Positions 14,034-26,000 of a stretch of DNA of 64,000 nt are shown piece after piece. Numbering within the stretch: the first letter of the stretch is position 1; each line of letters starts with the position of its first letter. The translations under genes were made by a program, and so were the position numbers. The DNA is from Macrostomum hystrix (taxonomy: Eukaryota > Platyhelminthes > Macrostomidae). Below the pieces are notes generated by a model. The model ran no database searches. It saw nothing but the letters and a program-made list of their open reading frames with translations, and was not told the origin of the DNA. Location: NCBI GenBank assembly GCA_950097015.1, contig CATNEN010000026.1, forward strand, positions 1,344,001-1,408,000, given 5' to 3'.

Positions 14034-17000
14034 CTCGTCAGTGCAGCCACCAGATCCGGACTGGGGCATCAGTGCCAGTCTTAGCTGGCGCAGGACACGA
14101 ACTTTTGTTAGGCAAGCGTTGGCGGCCAGTGTTAAGCGAGCTCTAGCATCGGCCGTGTCAAAGGGCTCCTGGCCGAGGATAAATGCCTGCAAAAAAATGC
14201 CAAGTTGGACCAAATTGTGCAGCCAAGTACCTAAGCATCTTACACCAGGATGAACTGACGCACTAACTAATCAAATGCCTTCCTTGCTCAAGGAAACCAT
14301 TTTTCTTTTTGGTTTCAGGACAACAAGCTCCCTAGAGGAAGAAGAGAGAGAGGAAGAAAATAGAGAAGAAAACAAGGGGGAGAAATGACAGGTATGAAAA
14401 CGATAGGTTAAAAATCGAGAGGGGAGATTTTCGAGAGGGAAGAAAACCAGGAGACAATTTGGAGAGAGAAGAAAACGAGATGGGAGAATTGGAGAGGGAA
14501 GAAAACGAGATGGGGGAATTCGATAGAGAAGAAAATCGAGAGGGGAGATTTTCGAGAGGGAAGAAAACGAGATGGGGGAATTGGAGAGGGAAGAAAACGA
14601 GATGGGAGAATTGGAGAGGGAAGAAAACGAGATGGGAGAATTGGAGAGAGAAGAAAACGAGATGGGAGAATTGGAGAGGGAAGAAAACGAGATGGGAGAA
14701 TTGGAGAGAGAAGAAAACGAGATGGGAGAATTGGAGAGAGAAGAAAGCGAGATGGGAGAATTGGAGAGGGAAGAAAACGAGATGGGAGAATTGGAGAGAG
14801 AAGAAAACGAGATGGGGAAATTTGAGAGGGAAGAAAACGAGAGGGGAGAATTTTAAAAGGAAGAAAACGAGATGGGAGAATTGGAGAGGGAAGAAAACGA
14901 GATGGGGGAATTGGAGAGAGAAGAAAACGAGATGGGGGAATTGGAGAGGGAAGAAAACGAGATGGGAGAATTGGAGAGGGAAGAAAACGAGATGGGAGAA
15001 TTGGAGAGAGAAGAAAACGAGATGGGAGAATTGGAGAGGGAAGAAAACGAGATGGGGGAATTCGATAGAGAAGAAAATCGAGAGGGGAGATTTTCGAGAG
15101 GGAAGAAAACGAGATGGGGGAATTGGAGAGGGAAGAAAACGAGATGGGAGAATTGGAGAGGGAAGAAAACGAGATGGGAGAATTGGAGAGAGAAGAAAAC
15201 GAGATGGGAGAATTGGAGAGGGAAGAAAACGAGATGGGGGAATTGGAGAGGGAAGAAAACGAGATGGGAGAATTGGAGAGGGAAGAAAACGAGATGGGAG
15301 AATTGGAGAGAGAAGAAAACGAGATGGGAGAATTGGAGAGGGAAGAAAACGAGATGGGGGAATTCGATAGAGAAGAAAATCGAGAGGGGAGATTTTCGAG
15401 AGGGAAGAAAACGAGATGGGGGAATTGGAGAGGGAAGAAAACGAGATGGGAGAATTGGAGAGGGAAGAAAACGAGATGGGAGAATTGGAGAGAGAAGAAA
15501 ACGAGATGGGAGAATTGGAGAGGGAAGAAAACGAGATGGGGGAATTGGAGAGGGAAGAAAACGAGATGGGAGAATTGGAGAGGGAAGAAAACGAGATGGG
15601 AGAATTGGAGAGGGAAGAAAACGAGATGGGAGAATTGGAGAGAGAAGAAAACGAGATGGGAGAATTGGAGAGGGAAGAAAACGAGATGGGGGAATTGGAG
15701 AGGGAAGAAAACGAGATGGGGGAATTCGATAGAGAAGAAAATCGAGAGGGGAGATTTTCGAGAGGGAAGAAAATGAGATGGGAGAATTGGAGAGGGAGGA
15801 AAACGGAAGTCAAAAAACGAACAGGTCTAACCTGCAATCGGTCCATCAGCTGTCGATCGACCCCAACGCCTCTCAGACGCCTCCGCAGCATAGCAGCCGA
15901 TGTCGGATCCTTCAAAGCCGAATAGACAATAGTCCAAGGCTTCGATAGAGGCGCTGCAGCCGCCGTAGCCGCAGATTTCCGAGTCAGAGAGTTGGACAAA
16001 TTGATCAGCACTTTATCGGCGGCTCGGCGCCATCGATTTGAATTGCTGAAACGAGTTGAACATTCCGTTGGTTGATGATTGACCAGGGCGGAATCAAAAT
16101 TCTCCAGCAGGAACAGGCAGCGACGTCGCACAGACGAGGCGGCCTCCTTGCCAGCCTGCTGATGCTGGGCCCGCCTCAGCAGCTCCTGTTTGAGCCTGGC
16201 CTGCAGGCGGCACAGGTGCTGAAACGGAGCCGAAGTGTCCGGCGGCGACTGGCTGGGCTGTTCGTCCGCGGCGTCCTTCTTATAGGAGGCCCGCCAGGAT
16301 GTCACCAGTTGTCTAGGGAGAGAGGATTTTTTAATCAGAATGTATAATAAAGATGGATATGGGAGAAGACAAGTGAGACGAAAAAAAGAAGCAAAAAGGA
16401 ACGAAATGAAAATATAAACTGGGATCTAAATGCGAAACAGAAGGAGACCGAGGAGAACAAAGAGGAGACAGGACGGCGAGGGAAGAACGAGGAAAGGGAT
16501 AACGATAGAGGGGAGAACGGTAGAGGGACAATGTAAGAGGGGAGAATTGTAGAGGAGAGAATTGGAGAGGGGAGAAGTGGAGAGGAGAGAATTTGAGAGG
16601 GGAGAATTGGAGAGGAGAGAATTGGAGAGGAGAGAATTGGATAGGGGAGAATTGGATAGGGGAGAATTGGAGAGGAGAGAATTGGAGAGGAGAGAATTTG
16701 AGAGGGGAGAATTGGAGAGGAGAGAATTTGAGAGGGGAGAATTGGAGAGGAGAGAATTGGGGAGGGGAGAATCGGAGAGGGGAGAGTTGGAGAGGGGAGA
16801 ACTACAAGGATTATACAATGTTTGTAGAAGCAGAGGAATGATAAGGATATTGCAGAGACTGAATACGGCAGACTTGGCATAAGAGCAAGGACGGAACACT
16901 CACTCGGCATAGAATCCCAGATCCAGCAGGCGGAGCATTGCAGCCATGGCCAGCCGGCAGGCGGCCATCACAGGATGCTCTGGCGGCAGTTCGACAGGCA

Positions 17001-20000
17001 CATGACAGCCGGCTGCCCGACTGCAGGCGTCAACGAGGCGGCCAAAGTCGGACACCAGAGCGGACTGATGCCGATTGGCAATGAGGAGGCGTAGTAGGCT
17101 ATTATCGCCGCAATCCGAGTCTACATTTTCAACGGCGATTTTCGCCGAGGAGGAGGATGACGACGACGACGAAGAGGCGCCGGTGTCATCGGCGACTTCC
17201 TCTTTCTCGGCGTCGATTAGCCCTCGCGGCTCGGACCTGGCGCAGCGCAGGACGCACTCCGGCAGGCCGTCTAAACTGGCGCCGACAGAATCGGCGCTGT
17301 CTCTGAACAGGCTGGCCAGGCTAAGCGACAAGAGCATCGCAGCTGTGCGCTCCACATGCAGCAGCGGCGATTCCACCTCGCCCAGGGCCGGCTCGGCTGT
17401 GTTCAAATATTCGCCAATGTAGCAGCAGCGCAGAGCCTCCAGGGAGTCGGCGGCGCCGCCTTTGGTGCCGGACGCCAGCTGGTGAAAGGCTTCGGTGGCG
17501 TCACGACCTTTCTGGCGTAACAGAGCTCGGTATGGCGACTGGGCCAGGTCCGGGATTAGCAGCAGATCGTAAACACGGCCGCCAATTATAACCTTGGGGA
17601 ATCGGGGAAATTATGGGAAAGTATATAATTCGAGAAGCGACAAATAGCTTAATTGTGGCTGTCTGCTTGCCGTCTGAAGTTGGCTTGAAAGTGGGGCGGA
17701 TATAATTATAATAGCTAAGTAAAATAAATAGAAAAGTGAGTGTGAGAAACAAAAGACTTAGTGATAAAGGGAAAGTGGAGAAGGGAAAGGTGAGAAAAAA
17801 AATCAGGAGAGGGGAAAGCGGGGAAGGGAATCAGTTAAAGAGAGGGGGTGAGGGAAGAGTGAGAAGGAAAAAAGAGAAATTAGAAAGGGGAGAAGGGAAA
17901 CAAGAGAAGGAAAAGGGGATCAAAAAGAAAACGGGGAGAAGGGAAGGGGATAACGGAAAGGGGATTAGATAATTGGGAAAAGAGAAAGGGTATTATGGAT
18001 TCGGGAGAAGGGAAAGGAGAGGAGAAGGGAAAGGAAAGAAGGGAATGGAAAGAAGGGAAAGGAAAGAAGGGAATGGAAAGAAAGGAATGGAAAGAAGGGA
18101 ATGGAAAGAAGGGAAAGGAAAGAAGGGAATGGAAAGAAAGGAATGGAAAGAAGGGAATGGAAAGAAGGGAAAGGAAAGAAGGGAATGGAAAGAAAGGAAT
18201 GGAAAGAAGGGAAATGAAAGAAGGGAAAGGAAAGAAGGGAAAGGAGAGAAGAGAAAGGGGATAATGGATTCGGGAGAAGAGAAAGGAGAGATGGGAATGG
18301 GGAAAAGGGACGGTGGGAGAAAGGAAAGGGAGAAGGGAAAGGGAAGGGAAAGGTGAGAATCGAAAGCGGAGGTAACCAAAACAAACGTAGCCAACAGCAA
18401 GTACAATAAGCTCACCCAGCAGCCGCCCAGCAGGTTATGATTGTGAACATCAACCTGCCTAATCACGGGCTGTGGCGCTACGCACTCGTCCAGGTAGCGA
18501 GTGTAGGCGGCGGCCGCAGGGCCGGCCCCGCAGCCGTCGAAGCCGGGCAGGGCGGCGTCTTCGGCGTCCTCGCGCAGCAGATTTGAACAGCGTCGATTTA
18601 AAGAATCCAAGCAGCCTAGCAGCGGCTGTATAAGCAGGCCAATCTCGAATAGGCCGGCGAACTGCTGGCCGCGGTGCTCGGCGATGAGACAGGCCAGGCT
18701 AAGCAGCAGGTTGTGCAATAGAACAATGCAACTGCCGCGTTCCAGCAGGCCTATTGAATAGCGCAGCCGAGTAAATCCGTTAGCTTTCGAGTCTCGATTA
18801 GCCGCAGACACCAGTTCGCATTGTTGACGCACGAGAGTTGCCGTGTAAGCTGACAGTTGCTGCACATTTCCTGCATCCATCGGCGATCGAGTGACCTTGC
18901 GAATCAGGCAGCGCTGCAGCTCTGCTAGCAGGTCTAGGAGGCGGCTCCACCTGGGATGAGGATGGACTTTATCTAGTAGATCTATCAATCAGCATCTACA
19001 TATATCTAGCAGATCTATCAATCAGCATCTACATATACCTAGTAGATCTATCAATCAGCATCTAGATATACCTAGTAGATCTATCAATCAGCATCTACAT
19101 CTACCAATAGATCTATCAATCTGGATCGACATCTATCTAGTAGATCTATCAATCAGCATCTACATCTACCAATAGATCTATCAATCTGGATCGACATCTA
19201 TCTAGTAGATCTATCAATCAGCATCTACATCTGTCTAGTAGATCTATCAATCAGCATCTACATCTATCTAGTAGATCTATCAATGAACATCTACATCTAT
19301 CTAGTAGATCTATCAATCTGGATCTAAATCAATCTAGTGGATCTATCAATGAAAATCTACATCTCCCGGTTGCCAAAAAAAGTTGAATGGGCCACATTTT
19401 TTGGCCCACTAGTGGGCCAAAGTTTGGTTCTGAGCGGCCCACAGAAAGCCCACATTGACCCACGCTGACCCAGAAAGTGTTTAATGGCAGACACCGGGTC
19501 ACACGGCGGCTCATACGGAGGCCCGTACAGGCCCGTACACGGCGGCCCACACAGGCCCATAAACGGCGGCCCTTACAGGCCCATACACGGCGGCCCATAC
19601 AGGCCCGTACACGGCGGCCCATACAGGCCCATACACGGCGGCCCATTTTGGCTTGTATACACTGGCCCTTGATGGCCCATATTGGCCCACAAATACTGCC
19701 ACATATACCGGCCCACATTGGCCCACACATACTGGCCCATTTTGGCCCACATATACTGCCACATATACTGGCCCATATTGGCCCACATATACTGGCCCAT
19801 ATTGGCCCACATATGCTGCCACATATACTGGCCCATATTGGCCCACATATACTGGCCCATATTGGCCCACATATGCTGGCCCATATTGGCCCACATATAC
19901 TGGCCCATATTGGCCCACATACGCTGGTTCATATTGGCCCACATATACTGGCCCATATTGGCCCACATATACTGGCCCATATTGGCCCACATATACTGAC

Positions 20001-23000
20001 CCATATACTGGCCCATATTGGCCCACATATACTGGCCCATATTGGCCCACATATGCTGCCACATATACTGGCCCATATTGGCCCACATATACTGGCCCAT
20101 ATTGGCCCACATATGCTGCCACATATACTGGCCCATATTGGCCCACATATACTGCCACATATACTGGCCCATATTGGCCCACATATACTGCCACATATAC
20201 TGGCCCATATTGGCCCACATATGCTGCCACATATACTGGCCCATATTGGCTCACATATACTGGCCCATATTGGCCCACATATACTGGCCCATATTGGCCC
20301 ACATATACTGGCCCATATTGGCCCACATATACTGGCCCATATTGGCCCACATATACTGGCCCATATTGGCCCACATATACTGGCCCATATTGGCCCACAT
20401 ACGCTGGTTCATATTGGCCCACATATACTGGCCCATATTGGCCCACATATGCTGGCCCATATTGGCCCACATATACTGGCCCATATTGGCCCACATACGC
20501 TGGTTCATATTGGCCCACATATACTGGCCCATATTGGCTCACATATACTGGCCCATATTGGCCCACATATGCTGGCCCATATTGGCTCACATATGCTGGC
20601 CCATATTGGCCCACATATACTGGCCCATATTGGCCCACATATACTGGCCCATATTGGCCCACATATACTGGCCCATATTGGCCCACATATACTGACCCAT
20701 ATTGGCCCATATTGGCCCACATACGCTGGTTCATATTGGCCCACATATACTGGCCCATATTGGCCCACATATACTGGCCCATATTGGCTCACATATACTG
20801 GCCCATATTGGCCCACATATACTGACCCATATTGGCCCATATTGGCCCACATATCCCAGCCTATATTGGCCTACATATACTGGCCCATATTGGCCCACAT
20901 ACGCTGGCCCATATTGGCTGGTCCATATATTATAGCGCATAGGGCCAAAGTAATTACTAATTACTATAAAAAACAAGTACCTATTTCTCTTTAATACGGC
21001 TTGCCTCTTAAATATTTACTTGCCATGTAACTAATTGTGAATGGATTGTGAATGAGCAATGCTTGTATTGCGCAAAACTTGCACAGCAACATGTGTAGGA
21101 TACAAGTAGGAAACAAATTAATAGAAAGATTGTAACGCATGGATTGATTGGTTGACTGAAAGGTTCAGTCATGTAGGACACATTTGGTTTTCATAACCAC
21201 ATACTCTCCGCTGCATCTATAGTCTAGGTTTTCTTCTTCGCTTCAGCAGCTGACAGATCCCGCAATGGCCGCTTACGACGAGGCAACGACTTCATAGCTT
21301 CGATAGGCGCTTCAGGGGGTGTAGGGGGCATCTCGATTGCCCAAAACTGGGCATCGCCAGTTCGAATCTTCGGCTGGTTGCTGCGATGCCTGCCGGCCAC
21401 CTGTAGCCTCTTTCTTCGACTCTCAGGCGACAGATCGGCAAACCAGGCCTCGCAGTCCGGACAACAGTGCGCCTGGAGCTCCAGTCTGTCCTCTTTGCGT
21501 CGGCAGACATGCACACAGGCCGGCCCGGAGCTTCTCTCTGGAAGCCGATTGTAATCCGCTCGAATTTCAGCCGCCGTCTTTCCTTCGAATATGCCGCCTA
21601 AGGCGTGCCGACGAACCCCGTCTCTGGGGCCTGCGGCCTCAGACCCATCATCGCCGCACTCGCCGGGGCCCTGGGTCTCAGACCCATCATCGCCGCATCA
21701 TCATCATATATATTCTCGGGATCGGGATCGGGATTGGGATATATATATATACTCGGGATCGAGTACCTTCAACCCTTAATCGATACTTTATCACTTTGAA
21801 ACCTTCAAGACGAACAAATCAGTTACAAAATCACTGCGGGGAACAATCGCTTAAGGATCGATATCGGCGGCATCGTTTTCGCCGGCTCCGGCGGCAACAG
21901 TGGCAGTAGCTGCGGCGCCAGCGTTGTCGCCGACAACGGAGGCACCAGCTGCCGCGGCAGTCGGGACATCGGCGGCGGTAACGGTCTGCAGTCCCCTCTG
22001 CGTACGGGCCGTGCGCCTGAAAACGCTGCCCAGTAGAGTATCCGGCAAGCGTTTGGTCTGTGTGAGAACGAAGAAAGTGAAGTAATGAAAAACTAATATT
22101 CTAACAGTTTATATACAATGTATTCCGATGCTGTAGACATGACGCTGCACTAAATCGCCCAAAATAGTAGTACAACTAGTGTAGAACAGCAATGCACATA
22201 ATATTATGTACTAAAGAAAAGAAAAAGAAAAAGAAACAGTTAGTGTACAGCTTACGTCCAATTTTTTCTCTAGTAGATAAGCTCGGATGGCCCGCTTTTT
22301 CGTCTCGTCCAATCCCGGCCTGTTTGGCTTGTTTGATTTTTTGCTCTGGCGCCCTTCCCAGGAAGAGCCACTGAAGTCGGCAACAGTCAGGACGCCTCGG
22401 AAAAGTGTGCGGAGCATCGTGCCGCGCAGCTTTTGGCTGGTATCCGCCGCCTTGTATGCGCTGACGGCGGCCTCAATTTTGTTTAGCTTAGTGGTGGAAA
22501 CCGTCACAGTAGGGATGCTGCTTACTAAGGGCACAAGGACATCGGCATCCGCGATGGCATGAGCGGCTGTCCGCTGAGCAGCTGACGATCGCGATAGTCC
22601 CATTGAATCTATTGCCGCTGAGATGCCCAGCTGGCACACAAATGAAGATCTGCCGGCATCGTCGGTGCTGGAGTCGATGCTAGACGGCAAAACTGTAGCG
22701 TCGTGGGTATCTGACGGAAGTACATCAGAACCAACACAGTTGCTATCTGCAGACACAGCAGGCCCTCCGGTTGAATGCGCCATTATACTGTTGGGTAGTG
22801 CTTCCCATGTGGCGTTTAACTGCCTCAATAGTTCGTGGCCATATTGCAACGCCTGCTTGCCTGAGTCGACCATAAGTCGGGCAACTCTGTCGGCCTGCAG
22901 TGTACTGCGGCCCAGGGTGCGTATAGCGTTCGTCAAACGCTCGTTGAAATCAACGGCAGTCTGTAGGCGAGTGTCGTAGTCAGCCAGTAAGTCGTGATTC

Positions 23001-26000
23001 TGGGTTATTACGGCGTCTCTATCTTTGAGATCTTGAATCAGAGTCTCGTTCAGATTTTTGAGAGCCTCAAGCTCATCATTTAGGCGCCTGTTTGTTTCAA
23101 TTTCTGCGTCTGTTCGCTTCTGGGCATCCTGAACGCCGCTGCGGAGCTTGTGACACTCAACTTCCAGATTTCTGCAGCGTACGCAGTCACCGTCTGGCAC
23201 ATTAATTGTCGTCGTGCTAAGGACGCTTCGATTACTCGAATTAGGGCGGCCTGTTGACGACGAAGCGGCGGTGGAAGCCTGGTGCACGATGCGGCCCATG
23301 GCAGACGTTGCATCCTTTCGTATTCGAAAGGGGCCTGCGGTAATAAAAGCGCGATGCTTTTTGGCGCCAATGCTGCGTCCCGTGACGACATCAACCGCCG
23401 CGCCGATAGCTCGTTGGGCAGGTACGGCCGGCGAGACAATGTTTTTTGCGCTCACAACCTGAGAATGTAGATCAGTGGCATTCAAGTGGGATCGTGGAAT
23501 CCGATCATGATATCGACATGTCGGTATACTGCACACGTACATCTGCATCTGCATGTAGGGATGCTAAAATTTCAGATTCGCTCACCTGCAGAGAATTTGA
23601 AGAGCAGTAAGTGACTACCCAGAAGCTGTCACTCTGGATAGCAGGCGCAGCGATGGCAACTGGACTAGCGGAAGCATCAGCAGGCGGAATCTTCCGCTGC
23701 TGTAGCGGAAACCGTTTAGCTTTTCGGTTCTGTTGACCATCCTCGTCAGTTACGTCTGCAGCAGCTGATGCGCTCGGCGGCAGTGGGTCTTCCGTGCACC
23801 GGACCCGCTTGGATTCAGCGCTGCACTCATCAATTGCAGCTGCAGACCTCTTCAGCTGGTCTGTGTGGTCTGCGTGGCCGAAGTTGCTGTTGGCGTCCAA
23901 GTCGACATTCTTGCGTACAGCGGGTTTCCTTGGCTTGGCCGTCTGAGCCGCTTTTTCGGAGGCCTTCTGCTGCTTAGCCGTGGCCTTGGCTTATATTTCA
24001 TTGTGATATTAAACAAAGTTACATCATTTGCGCTGTGCAACTTGGACTTTAAAGTCATAAAAAACGTATTCGAATGCTAGTGAAAAAACAATCCATTTAT
24101 CTAGCCATTGACAAGCATACGCATTGGCTATTTAAATCCTTTTGCATGAGCCAATATGGGCCAGTATATGTGGGCCAATATGGGCCAGTATATGTGGGCC
24201 AATATGGGCCAGCATATGTGAGCCAATATGGGCCAGCATATGTGAGCCAATATGGGCCAGTATATGTGGGCCAATATGGGCCAGCATATGTGAGCCAATA
24301 TGGGCCAGCATATGTGAGCCAATATGGGCCAGTATATGTGGGCCAATATGGGCCAGCATATGTGAGCCAATATGGGCCAGTATATGTGGGCCAATATGGG
24401 CCAGCATATGTGAGCCAATATGGGCCAGTATATGTGGGCCAATATGGGCCAGCGTATGTGGGCCAATATGGGCCAGTATATGTGGGCCAATATGGGCCAG
24501 TATATGTGGGCCAATATGGGCCAGCGTATGTGGGCCAATATGGGCCAGTATATGTGGGCCAATATGGGCCAGTATATGTGGGCCAATATGGGCCAGCGTA
24601 TGTGGGCCAATATGGGCCAGTATATGTGGGCCAATATGGGCCAGCGCATGTGGGCCAATATGGGCCAGTATATGTGGGCCAATATGGGCCAGCATATGTG
24701 AGCCAATATGGGCCAGTATATGTGGGCCAATATGGGCCAGTATATGTGGGCCAGTATATGTGGCAGTATATGTGGGCCAATATGGGCCAGTATATGTGGC
24801 AGTATATGTGGGCCAATATGGGCCAGTATATGTGGACCAATATGGGCCAGTATATGTGGGCCAATATGGGCCAGTATATGTGGGCCAATATGGGCCAGTA
24901 TATGTGGGCCAATATGGGCCAGTATATGTGGCAGTATATGTGGGCCAATATGGGCCAGTATATGTGGCAGTATATGTGGGCCAATATGGGCCAGTATATG
25001 TGGCAGTATATGTGGGCCAATATGGGCCAGTATATGTGGGCCAATATGGGCCAGTATATGTGGCAGTATATGTGGGCCAATATGGGCCAGTATATGTGGG
25101 CCAATATGGGCCAGCGTATGTGGGCCAATATGGGCCAGTATATGTGGGCCAATATGGGCCAGCGCATGTGGGCCAATATGGGCCAGTATATGTGGGCCAA
25201 TATGGGCCAGCATATGTGAGCCAATATGGGCCAGTATATGTGGGCCAATATGGGCCAGTATATGTGGGCCAGTATATGTGGCAGTATATGTGGGCCAATA
25301 TGGGCCAGTATATGTGGCAGTATATGTGGGCCAATATGGGCCAGTATATGTGGGCCAATATGGGCCAGTATATGTGGGCCAATATGGGCCAGTATATGTG
25401 GGCCAATATGGGCCAGTATATGTGGGCCAATATGGGCCAGTATATGTGGCAGTATATGTGGGCCAATATGGGCCAGTATATGTGGCAGTATATGTGGGCC
25501 AATATGGGCCAGTATATGTGGCAGTATATGTGGGCCAATATGGGCCAGTATATGTGGGCCAATATGGGCCAGTATATGTGGCAGTATATGTGGGCCAATA
25601 TGGGCCAGTATATGTGGGCCAATATGGGCCAGTATATGTGGGCCAATATGGGCCAGTATATGTGGGCCAATATGGGCCAGTATATGTGGCAGTATATGTG
25701 GGCCAATATGGGCCAGTATATGTGGCAGTATATGTGGGCCAATATGGGCCAGTATATGTGGGCCAATATGGGCCAGTATATGTGGCAGTATATGTGGGCC
25801 AATATGGGCCAGTATATGGGCCAGTATATGTGGGCCAATATGGGCCAGTATATGTGGCAGTATATGTGGGCCAATATGGGCCAGTATATGTGGCAGTATA
25901 TGTGGGCCAATATGGGCCAGTATATGTGAGCCAATCTGGGTCAGCATATGTGGGCCAATATGGGCCAGCGCATGTGGGCCAATATGGGCCAGCATTCTTG

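Noticed and set aside
14332-15831. Extension of HERC2 exon 9 into [10 protein letters not shown]-type repeats
   Set aside because: Donor CAG|GTTAGA at 15,832 and homology resuming at 14,186 place the repeat in an intron.
19477-20994. 505-codon frame rich in HIGPHILA
   Set aside because: Same 24-bp repeat artefact as the right arm.
23852-24058. Basic frame starting at ATG 24,001 ([13 protein letters not shown]) as the BEN protein start
   Set aside because: It runs in a different frame from the BEN exon and stops; using it would need a frameshift.
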